Below, piece by piece: positions 22,985 to 33,043 of a DNA stretch of 64,000 nucleotides. The translations under genes and the position numbers were made by a program. Within the stretch, counting starts at the first letter, position 1; every line of letters begins with the position of its first letter. The stretch is from Paragyromitra xinjiangensis (Eukaryota > Ascomycota > Pezizomycetes > Pezizales > Discinaceae). Location: contig JBCAMK010000003.1 in NCBI GenBank assembly GCA_038503065.1, positions 930,001 through 994,000 of the forward strand, written 5' to 3'. A model generated the notes under the pieces. That model saw only the letters and a program-made list of their open reading frames with translations, made no database searches and had not been told where the DNA came from.

Positions 22985-23908
22985 GGTTAAGTATTCTTGA
23001 GCTGTATGGGGAAAGAGGGGTACAAAGGGCTCAGTGGGCGGCTGTGGGTCAGTTTTTATGTTTGGTTTCGAGCCATGTAGTAGAACGTATGCCAGCACAC
23101 AGCGGAGCATGTGCTATCCAATGCATAGCTGCATGCAGTTGTTTGCATGTCCTGGTGTTTAAATCCTCAGAGCCTATTGGCTTTAGATATTTTTGTATAA
23201 CATCAATTCAAGTCCTATTAATATCGGGGTGTCGCGTGCCATTATAAAATATTTCAATCATACATGTACACGGTTTGGAGAAGTAAAATTTCTGGTCTGT
23301 ATAGTCATTACATATGGTTAGCCCAGCTACTACTAAAACCTTAATTGCATGTGCTCTCTAATTCGTGTGTATGAACCGTCAAAACTATATTTTTGGGCGT
23401 TTCGTTCACGCCACCGGCTAGGAGAAAAATGCAAAACTTTCCAATTAATTTACTATTTTTACTAGCTCTCAGCCGACCTATTATGTAAAATTCCTACTCC
23501 CATTATGACGGATTGGGTGTTTCTTGCTTCCAATCAAGGAAGTTATTTTCCGGTAATTATGGCCCGTAAAAAACACGGGTACAACGAAAGCTTGATATTC
23601 AATTTGTACCAGATACCTCCTAATTCAGCCCTGTAAATGGAATACTAGGTATTCTGCTGGACCCCAACATGGTAGCACAAGTATCACAAAGTCTGGACCC
23701 CTGTCCAACCATGATACTCCACGCGTGTTACTCACACACGCTACTCACATACCAGTCACAGTATTAGTCAACAAAGCTGACTCTTCCCCACCCTCACGTG
23801 GCAATGAGGATCCCGCTAGCGAAAGCACATAATATACCGATCAGGTTGGGGTTTCGAATTCCTTCCTCAAAGTTTAGTCTCCCACATTTCGAGTTCACCC
23901 ATACAGAC

Positions 23909-25695
23909 ATGTCCGTCGTCAGCCAACATTCATCCGCTTCTCAATTAGTTACCCTAACACAGAAACGCGATCCCTTCGCTGCTCTGGGTGATCTGGAAAT
24001 TACTCTCATCCTTAGCTTCCTTTCAGTTAAAGAAACAATCGCTATTCGTGGTGTTTCCACGTTATGGAAAGCATGTGTAGATTTTCGTCTGACCAAAGCA
24101 GCCATTGGTCGTCATTTTCCTGCTACCGAACAAGCGATTTCTATGTATCCTAATTGGGAAGAGGAATCTTTGGCGTTTAGGAAGCTGGGTATGAAGCTTT
24201 TTTTCCTTCTTTCCTGAATCGTATTTTTTGTCTTTGGTTTTCTAGGTCTCACAAGATATTCAGCCTACGCCCGTGGGACTCAAGCAAAACCAAGTGTAGC
24301 TCGGAAATTTGAAGTCGGGGCCACCGGGCAGTGGTGTATCTGTAACCACCATATGGTGTGGGTTGACGAGACCCATATCAATTTCCAGCGATTATGGGAC
24401 CCGAACACCCCAGCACGCGACATATTTCCAGTGACAAGAAAAGACCTAAAATTGATACAACTTGAAGATAAACCAAGGAGGTTTAGGTATCCTAAAGTGG
24501 CATGGATTGCGGGAGACGATGATACTGGAGTTATTGTACTTTACCTTCGAGTTCCTTTTAGGGAAAACCCGACACACCCGAAATGGTTTGTTACCCTTTT
24601 TAGCTTTTCTCTCTTCGGGTTGGTGGCTTACTTTAACCACCCACATGCAGGCTACTTGCGGTATCTGTCACAGGAAAGGTCCTCTGGCATCAAAAACACA
24701 TGTACACGATTCGTCGCCCAAGCGTCGCACACTCTAAAATGAAAAATACCTTCGTATCATTTGGCCAGGGGAGACTTTGCTTCGTCGATTCGGGAGACCA
24801 CCCGCTTGACCACAGTCGCTGCGTGACACACTGCATAGCGCGTAACTTCGATCACCACTCCCTTGTCGTCATCAACCTACGGTCTGGTATCCAGGTGGTT
24901 CGAAAATTACTGCCCGCTAATGACCGGGCAATAGCACAGGGGCTCTCTGGGGGTGGCTGGGCTGATTGTTTCGTTGCCCACCCTATGCGCCCGGTTTGCT
25001 TTTTGTGGGTGGGCCAAGAACTGTCGGTCTTCTCAACAATAACAGGAGATCGGATAGAAACCCACACCGTCCCTTTGAATCCACCGGGTATGGATCCCAG
25101 GATCCCATGGAATAATGTTTATTTCCATTTCGGAAGTAGTGGGCAGACTTGGCTATTAGCTGAAAGGAAAAATTCGATTGTGGGTTACCAGCTTGAGCTC
25201 GAGAAGTACCAGATTGCTGAACAACGAACCTGGAACCTGGAACCCAACGATAACTGTATGAAGAATTCATCAGGAACCCCGCGGGAATGGAAGTGGGGAA
25301 TTTCGTGGTCGACAAAGTTAGATCCGATTAGCGGTGTTTTGTATGTCGTCGAAATGGAAGAGGAGAATGACAGCAATTCGATGAGAATCATGGCTGTTGA
25401 GTTTGAGCCTACAGAGGGAACATCTAACTATTATATCAAGTCCTGCGAATCTTTAACTTTGCCCCCGAAAAGAAAGATCCCAACGGATGAGACTAAGGGG
25501 AAAAGGTACAAGCTTCGCGAGGAGCCAGGAAAGACAAATAACGAAATCGAGTTACCGAACGGTAGAAGGGAATTTGTGGTTCCCCTAGAGTTGTCGGGGT
25601 GGCGATTATTCTGGAGAACGGGGCCTTATTTTATGTTGGAAATGAGTACTTGGAATCATTGGGTTTGTGTATTTGGGTGCGTGCCGCGATGGTGA
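23909..25695 (+). CDS. F-box protein with C-terminal beta-propeller-like region
   Basis: Three exons: 23909-24188, 24246-24585 and 24651-25695 (1665 nt, 554 aa). An alternative start at 23798 adds 37 residues. Residues about 27-70 form an F-box (GDLEITLILSFLSVKETIAI followed by STLWKACV), which would bind Skp1 in an SCF ubiquitin ligase. The remainder has repeated beta-rich stretches with WCICNHHMVWVD, VTGKVLWHQ and SSGQTWLLAERKNSIVGY, as in fungal F-box proteins whose C-terminal region binds substrate. The last 100 codons are uncertain. Using a possible intron 25506-25588, the frame continues as VAIILENGALFYVGNEYLES to a stop at 25925, which looks more protein-like than the unspliced end. 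Confidence 0.78.
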
Positions 25696-25925
25696 TTTTG
25701 GCATCCCTCCTGTTATTGCCTTCTCAGTATGTTGCCTCGGCTGTGGTAACTTGTCATTCGCCATCACTCGGTTTTGTTTCAACAGAACTGCTGGCCATTT
25801 TGTATTTCAATAGGTTCTTCCTTTTTTTTTTTCTTTACATTTGTATCCCTAGAGAAGCCCTCAAAGAACATCAGGTATTTCTTATGATGCACATGTGGGG
25901 TTGTTTGCCTTTCTGTCTGTCTTGA

Positions 25926-26550
25926 CACCCAACGAGGTATTAGGGCATCGATTTCTTGTTTTAATAAGTAAAGTATCAGGGTTAAGAGGGGTATAACTAT
26001 ATTAAGGCGTAATTAACCTGAACGTTCTTGTAGGCCTCTAGGTGAGGACATCGGGAGTCCCGAAGATGAAGAGCTTTCACGGGGCTGAAGTCTATATATT
26101 AGGTCTATGCTACAGTCGAGTGGAATTAATCAAGTCACGATCTCTATATTCAACAAAACGGGGGTGAAGCAGGCTGAGTGATAATCCATGATTGTGAAAA
26201 CGTCCCAACGAACTTTCATACCGTGGCTCCATATGAGGAATTTTGATTGTTAAGATTTATTTTGATTGTAGGACACAAGATTTCCAGGTTATAGCATAGA
26301 TTGTTTTTGCGTGCTGTAGTAAAATGAAGAGAAACCAGGAAGTAGGAAAAGGGAAAAAAATAGAAAAGAATAAAAATACTAAAGACACATGTACAATATC
26401 CAAGTGAGTGACGAGTCCTTTAAGCAGCGTTGAAGCTGTTTTAGGACCCTTTACAGAATCTTATGTCGGCATAACAGTTCCATACAGCCCATCCCCGCAT
26501 ACCGCTACAAGGTCATATATGTCCCTCTTGACCGACAAGTATCGCTTCAT
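25926..26550. other. Intergenic, nothing recognised
   Basis: This 0.6-kb stretch between the convergent F-box and membrane-protein genes is AT-rich. I see no structure in it. Confidence 0.6.
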
Positions 26551-26596
26551 CCTAGTTCGCTTCTTCTGGGTTTGCTAAAACGTGTTAGAAAAAGCA

Positions 26597-28831
26597 CTAT
26601 ATGATAGTAGTGGCTAAAAACTCACGAGTTGGTTTATTGACGACCACCTTACGTGCTCCATTCTTCGACTTCCACCACAACTTTCGCCACAGCCATCCTC
26701 CGTCCAAGTAGCATTCCCGGTTATGGTCCTTCTCGCGAGGTATCGGCCCTGTGAACCCGAGATGATAGACGCCGTCAGGGCCTTTTATGACTTTAGGAGC
26801 AGCGAATAGAGCATATTGAGGAAAGGCTGAAATATCCGCTGCTGTAGTGACTGCTTCTGCTGTGCCAGCTCCCTTTCCAGACTTCGTTGTCTCATGTCTT
26901 TGGATCTCCGTATCTACCGTGCTAACCCCCCCCGTTGTTTCTTGCTTCTGGGCCTCTGGTGTATTTAGGTCCGGGTCTGACTCCGTACGGGGTACTAGCA
27001 AAACTGGGCGAGCTTTCTTAATATACGGTATGACTCCCCGTCTCCTGACCCAGTCATTTCGATAACTGCACACTTCCTCGTCTAGCAGTCTATACGGCTG
27101 CACAGGCTGGAGGCCGACCGCTCGTAAGGTAAGCCGGGAGGTAAACCGGGAGGTTTTCCTACTGTTTTTGTGGGTAGGTCTGATGAACGTGAAAACAATT
27201 CGAACTACCCAAAAGAACAAACAAATAGCCGGAACTAGGATTAAAACATTGAATGACAGTGTTACGACATCACTGCTATCAATCACGAAGTCACCCACGC
27301 CTGGTTTAATTGCGCCTGTGTTATCGTAGATGCTATTATCGAGCCCAGAAATATTACTTGCCAAGATAGTATTTCGCAGGACATTCTTTGTTGCGACATA
27401 TGATGCGAAAATTAGTCGTTCAAAATCGGCGGTGTAGCTGGGTATACTTGCGTCGAGAATTCCGTCCGGGGTACCTGAGGAAGAAATGAGGATTGATTTG
27501 CCAAGCAAATATGCTACGTCGTATATCATTGGATCAGCCAAACGAGCTGGCATGAGCTCATTCCGAATCGCATACGGGATATTGAGCCTGGGAAGGCTCC
27601 CTAGATCAGAAATCAAGTAGGTTGTATTTCCTCCATAGGACCAGGAGTCGCTTTCCCAGCATGAGAGTACCGGTCGTTGAGATTCCACCACATACGCGTA
27701 ATCTAGGGAGCCGTTCGAATCGAGTGTCTTATACCATGGATCAATTGATTTGGCATTACTGGGGCGCCCAGCCGTATCGGGGATGATAGCATATGATTTA
27801 TTTGCTCTTGAGCTATCGACTTGATAGGGGTTTGCCCAGATGCTCCCGCCCATGGGTTTCGAAATATCGCCCGGGTGAACGTATACTTCCATGCCATATA
27901 TATTATATACGTCGGCATTATCGATTTTTGATTGGGTGGCGTTATACCACCCATACTCAAGGGTACAAGCTCCTTTAACGTTCATGACGAAGTTGACGGC
28001 ATCCATGTGCTGTAGGCCGAAGTCTAGGCCTGTTAAGCTATAGCTGTACACAATTCGTTCGATTGCTTCACCATTAGGCCCGTTCCAGGGCATTATCTCA
28101 TTGGGAGATATATGGACTCTTTTCTGTAATTCCCTCTTTTGAGACACGGCGATTGCTATCGCTATCTGAGCTGTTGACGCTCTAGACTGGATATCTCTCG
28201 CGATCTGTGTGGTTTGATTCACGTTTGGGTCCGAGCCTAGGATTGAATAGAAAATGCTTGCAGGATTGGCTGGGGCGGCGGTGCCGATTTGGAGATATGC
28301 TGGAACCAGTACACCAGCTGCAATGGTAGCTAATCCTACTAGTAGCGCAGCAATTAAAACAACAAGATCGCAAGCGCCTGTCGGTCGGTTGCTAGCCTGG
28401 AAACACATAGAGAAAGTGTGCTGAAGAAGCTGTATCATGGCAATCCATGGATTGGAGGCATTCCAAACTGCGATAAGGGCGACATATCTATTGGATTTTC
28501 GTTTGCGGACTTCGAGTAACACCTCCCCCCTATCCTTTGGCGATGCATTGGGGTCGGGATGAACGCCATCTTTGTCTAGTTGACCCTTCGTCCAAAGCAA
28601 CCCTTCGGTTGGATAAAACAAGAGAACGAGGTAAATGACGATTTGCCAGACGAATCCGAAAATTACAGAGACGATGAGCGCATAGGCGGAACTCAAGTAC
28701 GCAAATTCTGTGACGGTTACTGCTATGGCTCGTTTACCGCCTGTTTCGGTTGGCAGTATGAAGAGCTGCTTTAAGAGGTATGTGTCGCTAGCCGGATTGA
28801 CGAAGGTGTTCATGGTTGTCGTATCAGGCAT
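26597..28831 (-). CDS. Large fungal membrane protein with extracellular glycosylated domain, 744 aa
   Basis: A single long open frame, with a second possible ATG six codons in. Three strong hydrophobic segments lie at about residues 46-73 (SSAYALIVSVIFGFVWQIVI), 155-182 (DLVVLIAALLVGLATIAAGV) and 555-583 (SFNVLILVPAICLFFWVVRI). Between the second and third is a domain of about 370 aa rich in N-glycosylation sequons (NQTT, NATQ, NTTY, NISG), Trp and Tyr. The tail is cytoplasmic, basic and Pro/Thr-rich. This arrangement is common in ascomycete proteins of unknown function. The annotated end (TREFLATTII) may instead be an unspliced intron: a GTGAGT donor and TTTTAG acceptor would give the ending NKPTPNPEEAN, stopping at 26552. 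Confidence 0.85.
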   Translation of the reverse strand: MPDTTTMNTFVNPASDTYLLKQLFILPTETGGKRAIAVTVTEFAYLSSAYALIVSVIFGFVWQIVIYLVLLFYPTEGLLWTKGQLDKDGVHPDPNASPKDRGEVLLEVRKRKSNRYVALIAVWNASNPWIAMIQLLQHTFSMCFQASNRPTGACDLVVLIAALLVGLATIAAGVLVPAYLQIGTAAPANPASIFYSILGSDPNVNQTTQIARDIQSRASTAQIAIAIAVSQKRELQKRVHISPNEIMPWNGPNGEAIERIVYSYSLTGLDFGLQHMDAVNFVMNVKGACTLEYGWYNATQSKIDNADVYNIYGMEVYVHPGDISKPMGGSIWANPYQVDSSRANKSYAIIPDTAGRPSNAKSIDPWYKTLDSNGSLDYAYVVESQRPVLSCWESDSWSYGGNTTYLISDLGSLPRLNIPYAIRNELMPARLADPMIYDVAYLLGKSILISSSGTPDGILDASIPSYTADFERLIFASYVATKNVLRNTILASNISGLDNSIYDNTGAIKPGVGDFVIDSSDVVTLSFNVLILVPAICLFFWVVRIVFTFIRPTHKNSRKTSRFTSRLTLRAVGLQPVQPYRLLDEEVCSYRNDWVRRRGVIPYIKKARPVLLVPRTESDPDLNTPEAQKQETTGGVSTVDTEIQRHETTKSGKGAGTAEAVTTAADISAFPQYALFAAPKVIKGPDGVYHLGFTGPIPREKDHNRECYLDGGWLWRKLWWKSKNGARKVVVNKPTREFLATTII

Positions 28832-29215
28832 GGAGACGTCGGTGTATAGAAAATACCGCCTTAGCTTTAATTATTACACTTGTTAGGAACGGAAGAGCGA
28901 AACGCGGGGATGATCATCTCTACTCACTCGGGGGTATTCCCTTAGCTATAGGTGTTTGTGAATATAGTCGCAAAACTTATAAATCTGTCGATAGAGCTAA
29001 GAGTGTAATAAAGATTTGGTAGTTGTAAAGGATGGATAGTGCACTGACAAAATCTCAAATAGTAGCGATGATCAATCGGTTTACGATGGATTTCTGCTTG
29101 GTTGCTAGTATTTACGTTAATATTTCCTTGGCATTGCAAGGGCACTAGATATCACCGGGGAATTAGGTCAAGTGGAGCATGCGTAGCAGCGGCTAGACTT
29201 GTTCTCTCCTGCCAA

Positions 29216-29670
29216 CAGCGTGGTCTACGAGGCAAGTTTACTCGAGGCTTCGCCTCAAGGCAGTATGAGGCAAGGCAGGCTACAAGCACAGGGTGCCTCG
29301 AGGCTACGATCAGCCAACATAGATATCTACGGTACTCCGAACTTCTATCAACTATCACATTGCCTGCTGCCACATCTGCAAGCAAAAAAACTTCCGAGTC
29401 CTGAATAGTTATTGATGGCATTTAAATGATCCGAAGATTATACACATCAGGTGTCTATTGAAGGTTGGATTCCTCCCGAAATAAGTCTTATTTATACTAC
29501 ACGTATCAGTAGTTAATATACTTAGTATTTTTTACATGTACTTAAAAGTGCCTTTATGCTTCGAGGTACCTCGAGTGATCCAATGCCGACCCCCTACGAG
29601 CACGAGGTGCCTCGAGGCATACCCCTCCGCTCGCCTCGAGCTGCCTCGAGCTGCCTCACGGACCACACTA
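29216..29670. mobile_element. hAT-like non-autonomous element, 455 bp
   Basis: The ends are CAGCGTGGTCTACGAGGCAA on the left and TAGTGTGGTCCGTGAGGCAG inward from the right; every difference is a transition. The subterminal regions are packed with the palindrome-prone motif GCCTCGAGGC in both orientations, as in hAT elements. The 8 bp on either side (CCTGCCAA, CTCACCAA) match at 5 of 8, again differing only by transitions, which fits a decayed 8-bp duplication. There is no coding capacity. The element sits about 390 bp upstream of the membrane-protein gene that starts at 28831. Confidence 0.6.
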
Positions 29671-29678
29671 CTCACCAA

Positions 29679-30599
29679 TTGAGAGTTGCTGCGTATCTAC
29701 TTCAAACCTGATTCCAGCTCTGATTTATTTTGGGTTTGTATGGCTTTACGCGCAGCGATGGGCGTCCAAGTGCTTTGGAGCACCACACCTTTCCTGTGAG
29801 TTTACCATTTATGAGTTTTTCCCCATATCGTAGGCAGACCCCAAGGCTTTACCTTCAACCGAATGGAGCCAAACAAACCGTCGAGGTCTCCTAGAAGCAC
29901 ATACCGTAGTGTCAAGGCGGCTTTTCAGCACCTAAAGTTCTGCAAAATGCGAAACAAGATAAGCATCTTAGCGACACGCCTAGCAGTGCTCGGCGAGGTT
30001 CAAAACCAAGTATGCGGGGCGTGAAAGGTGATTGGAGGGCTGAATAAAGCTTGACCATCTTCTTTCCACGTGCTTCCCGCCTGCCCCAAGCTCAAAATAC
30101 TCTACCCTACTTGTATTTGAATGACGTTTCCAAGCCGAACCAGGCTCGCATGAGGGTGCATACCAGTAGAACCGCAGAGAATATCGGCGGGAAGTAGAAT
30201 TTCAGCCAATTCAGTAGCCGCTATGGAGGTTTATGTGACCTGCATAGTCAGAATCGAGTCTTAAAACCATGCATGGAGGGTTCAAAGTCTCCTAAGATTT
30301 AGCTTCGCCGTTAACAGTAACCCCACTAATTTACCACTCTGTTCACTATTCGATAACCTTCTCCCAACTGGTTGATTTCCGTTATTTCCAACCTCTCTAC
30401 TAGTATGCACCCCCACGCGGACCCAGTCCAGTCCAAAAACATCATTCAAATACGAGTAGACGTGTGTTGACACAACCGGCCTACTAACGTATAATACGGT
30501 AAAACCGCTCACGACAGGGATTCCGCTCGGCTTGGCGCTGCGAGATCGAAACCCCGCCCACAAGAGAACTCGGGGTGTAGTAGAGCAAAGCACATCGAT
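29679..30599. other. No gene recognised
   Basis: The stretch runs from the hAT-like element to the transposase remnant. A 103-codon minus-strand frame (30282-30593) has no recognisable domain. Part of this may be the 5' non-coding portion of the pogo-type element. Confidence 0.45.
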
Positions 30600-30992
30600 A
30601 TGCCTCGCCTAAAAGGTAGACAGCAAGAGGAACGCGAAAAGTTTATTCAGTTAGCAATTACCGAGTACCAAAATGCACCTAAACCGTCCCTGCGGGCCTC
30701 TGCTGAAAAGTATGGTATACCCTAGACCACCCTAAGGGACCGCATGAATGGGGCCCAAAGCCGCCGAGAAAGCCACCGCCAGCAGCAGCTACTGTCAGAG
30801 CATGAAGAGAAATCGATTGCGGCATGGTGTAAGCGCATGGATGACTGGGGTTTTCCTCTAAGATTAGATTTGGTTAAAGAGATGGCCGCCTACCTAGTCA
30901 AAAAGCGTCAAATTGGCCGCAAGTTAGGCAACATCAGTAAAAATAATTGTGCCAATAGGTACATATTCCGCCCGACTGCCTGCGCCATATGA
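30600..30992 (+). pseudogene. Pogo/Fot1-like transposase fragment (N-terminal DNA-binding part)
   Basis: From ATG 30600 the frame reads MPRLKGRQQEEREKFIQLAI and then AEKYGIP, a psq-type helix-turn-helix. It is interrupted by an in-frame TAG at 30723-30725 where the family normally has a lysine or arginine (GIP-stop-TTLRDRMNG). It then resumes with the CENP-B-like second domain (LLSEHEEKSIAAWCKRMDDW, LVKEMAAYLV). Similarity ends near 30950 and the DDE catalytic domain is absent. It is therefore a truncated, inactive relic of a Tc1/mariner-superfamily element. Confidence 0.75.
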
Positions 30993-31095
30993 TTGATCCG
31001 CTGCCTGAGCTTCCGCCGCCTCCGCCACATGGTTGATTCGCTGCCTGAGCTTCCGCTGCCTTAGTCAACCGATCGATTCGCTGCCTGAGCTTCCA
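30975..31095. repeat. Tandem repeat, three units of about 45-50 bp
   Basis: The core GATTCGCTGCCTGAGCTTCC occurs three times (first copy GATCCGCTG...), linked by Cys/Pro-type CCGCCGCCTCCGCCACATG sequence. It directly follows the truncated transposase and may mark the deletion junction. Confidence 0.7.
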
Positions 31096-31133
31096 TAGAA
31101 CCTATTTTAGCTGCGCCCTCGATATTTGTACTA

Positions 31134-31367
31134 CGGGTGTAGGGAAAAGTCTGTCACCAGGTGGCGGTGCTAGCGCCGGTTCTTCCCTTCACCCTTGACA
31201 CTCTGGGGCTCTTCTTTCGTTAAGTAACCTTTAATCTTCTTTATCTCTGAAGCCTCTCTACTTTCTGTAAGGTTGCCGTACAATTTTAAGTTTTGAGTTG
31301 AGTTGGCGGTCAAGTCACTGCTAGCATGGCCGCCACCTGGTGACATACTTTTCCCCACCCCCCGAAG
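31134..31367. mobile_element. Mariner-like MITE, 234 bp
   Basis: The inverted arms share GGGAAAAGT, then GTCACCAGGTGGCGG and GCTAGC (about 32 bp; one or two mismatches and a small gap). TA flanks both ends (31132-31133, 31368-31369) if the outermost G-rich bases are included; the exact end at the G-rich terminus is uncertain. There is no coding sequence. Confidence 0.65.
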
Positions 31368-31537
31368 TACATAGATATATAGATAGATACATAGAATAAA
31401 GCAATTGTCATGCTCCGTCTCCCCTTCACTTCACCCCCTACATTTGCACCTTCCTATTCCGGCCACCTAACCTCCTCACTTTTGTGAAAATTTTTTCACC
31501 ACACCAAAAACCTCAGCTTCACTCCTAGCATACAGTG

Positions 31538-33043
31538 ATGGCTGAATTTCCCCCGGTTGCCCTCCCCCCCCCCTCCTCCAGGGCTCCCTCCCGAACCACT
31601 TCCCCCCTCAACTACAACCAACCCACCAACAGACCATCCACCCCTGACTTGGTTCCCAAGACAGTCCTGGACTCTATCTCTGATGTCCTTCGCGACTTCA
31701 CTCATCACCAAGGCTTTTCTGACTCCCCCGTCGCTAGCCTTCTCTCCCAGCTTGATCTGGCAGAGCCATCCCCCGTTGAGGCTATTCTCCTCACCATCGC
31801 CCTTTCTACCGCCAGCCAACTCGCCAATCTCTCTTCGAGAGTCACCAGCTTCGAAACAGCCCTTTTAGGGCTCCTGAACAAGCCCCACTCTCCCCCCCTC
31901 CCCTCCAACACCATTTCACAACTTCAAACCTCAGTCGCGCTTCTCTCCGACCAGGTTTCCCTCCTCCCTAAGAACCTCAAAAATCCTGCCCCTCCTCCTG
32001 CCCCCCCGGCGGCAAAAAAACCTAAAACATTTGCCGATGCGGCCAAAGCTCACCAACAATCCGAACCTCAGGTTCCTAAGGCAAAAAAGAACGCCACCAG
32101 CAAAGACGGTAAAGAAAAGGAAAAGAAATCTCCTCTTCCCACTGCATTCAGACGTTTCTTCGCCACGCGCAACACACCTGAACCCTTCGATGACCCTGCT
32201 TCCCTCGCTGCTTCCCTCCCCATACACCTTGGTCGCGCCCTCAGGGCAGCCAACTTTCGTGATGATCTCTCCGTTTCCCTCTCCGTTACTATTAACGCGA
32301 GAGGTACCATAACCCTCCTCGCCGACCCCTTCACCCCAGCCCTAGAATTTATCCAATATTTTTCCCTCCTCACTAAAGTCCTGAACGAAAACTGCCCTGT
32401 TAAGGAAAACCCGTTCTTGTCCCTCAGATCTGCCCCTACCGACGTGGACCTTGCCATCCACAACATCCCCATCCATGTCCTCCCCGCTGATGACATAACA
32501 ACACTCATGTCTGACGCCGTCCTCTTTGCAACAAACGTTCAGATCACCAAAGCCCGCTACCTCAAACCCAAACCCTCAGATCGTGAAGGGAAAAAGACAA
32601 CCTCTGTTGTTATCTCTTGCTCTCCAGAAGACGCAAAAAAGATAGGTTCTACTATCCGCCTCTTCTCCAGACCCCGCAAAACCCACCTAATGTGGTCCGA
32701 CTCCCCCACCACCCAATGCCATTTCTATCAAAAATTTGGCCACTCCGACATCCGCTGCACCGAAGTAAAGAATAAAGGCATTGGTCAATCAACTGCCACT
32801 TGCTCAATATGTGCGGGCCCTCATCCCACATCCGCCCACCGCTGCACCATCCCCACCTGCCCCGGTGGTGGCTTCATTAAACGCATTCCCAACTGCTGCC
32901 CCAACACTCCAACCAAATGTGCCAATTGTCAAGGCCCTCACCAAGCAACCGATCCATCCTGTCCCACCCGCAAAGCTGCTTTCGAAAAAGCCCTTTCCCG
33001 CAGATCCCAGGCTGCCCCTACTGATACCAATATGTCTATTTAA
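31538..33043 (+). CDS. LINE ORF1: gag-like RNA-binding protein with zinc knuckles, 501 aa
   Basis: It begins MAEFPPVALPPPSSR. The N-terminal 150 residues are Pro/Ser-rich with a helical segment (LTIALSTASQLANLSSRV). A basic linker (AKKNATSKDGKEKEKKSP) and a globular central region follow. The C-terminus has three knuckle-like motifs: CHFYQKFGHSDIRC, CSICAGPHPTSAHRC and CANCQGPHQATDPSC. The first has Tyr in place of the second Cys. ORF1 proteins coat LINE RNA and escort it to the nucleus. The stop TAA at 33041-33043 overlaps the ORF2 ATG as TAATG. Confidence 0.9.
   Translation: MAEFPPVALPPPSSRAPSRTTSPLNYNQPTNRPSTPDLVPKTVLDSISDVLRDFTHHQGFSDSPVASLLSQLDLAEPSPVEAILLTIALSTASQLANLSSRVTSFETALLGLLNKPHSPPLPSNTISQLQTSVALLSDQVSLLPKNLKNPAPPPAPPAAKKPKTFADAAKAHQQSEPQVPKAKKNATSKDGKEKEKKSPLPTAFRRFFATRNTPEPFDDPASLAASLPIHLGRALRAANFRDDLSVSLSVTINARGTITLLADPFTPALEFIQYFSLLTKVLNENCPVKENPFLSLRSAPTDVDLAIHNIPIHVLPADDITTLMSDAVLFATNVQITKARYLKPKPSDREGKKTTSVVISCSPEDAKKIGSTIRLFSRPRKTHLMWSDSPTTQCHFYQKFGHSDIRCTEVKNKGIGQSTATCSICAGPHPTSAHRCTIPTCPGGGFIKRIPNCCPNTPTKCANCQGPHQATDPSCPTRKAAFEKALSRRSQAAPTDTNMSI

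Noticed and set aside
30282..30593. 103-codon minus-strand frame, and a tRNA-like GGTTTCGATCTCGC box nearby
   Set aside because: The frame has no domain. The box lacks a matching A box and cloverleaf, so neither a tRNA nor a SINE is supported.
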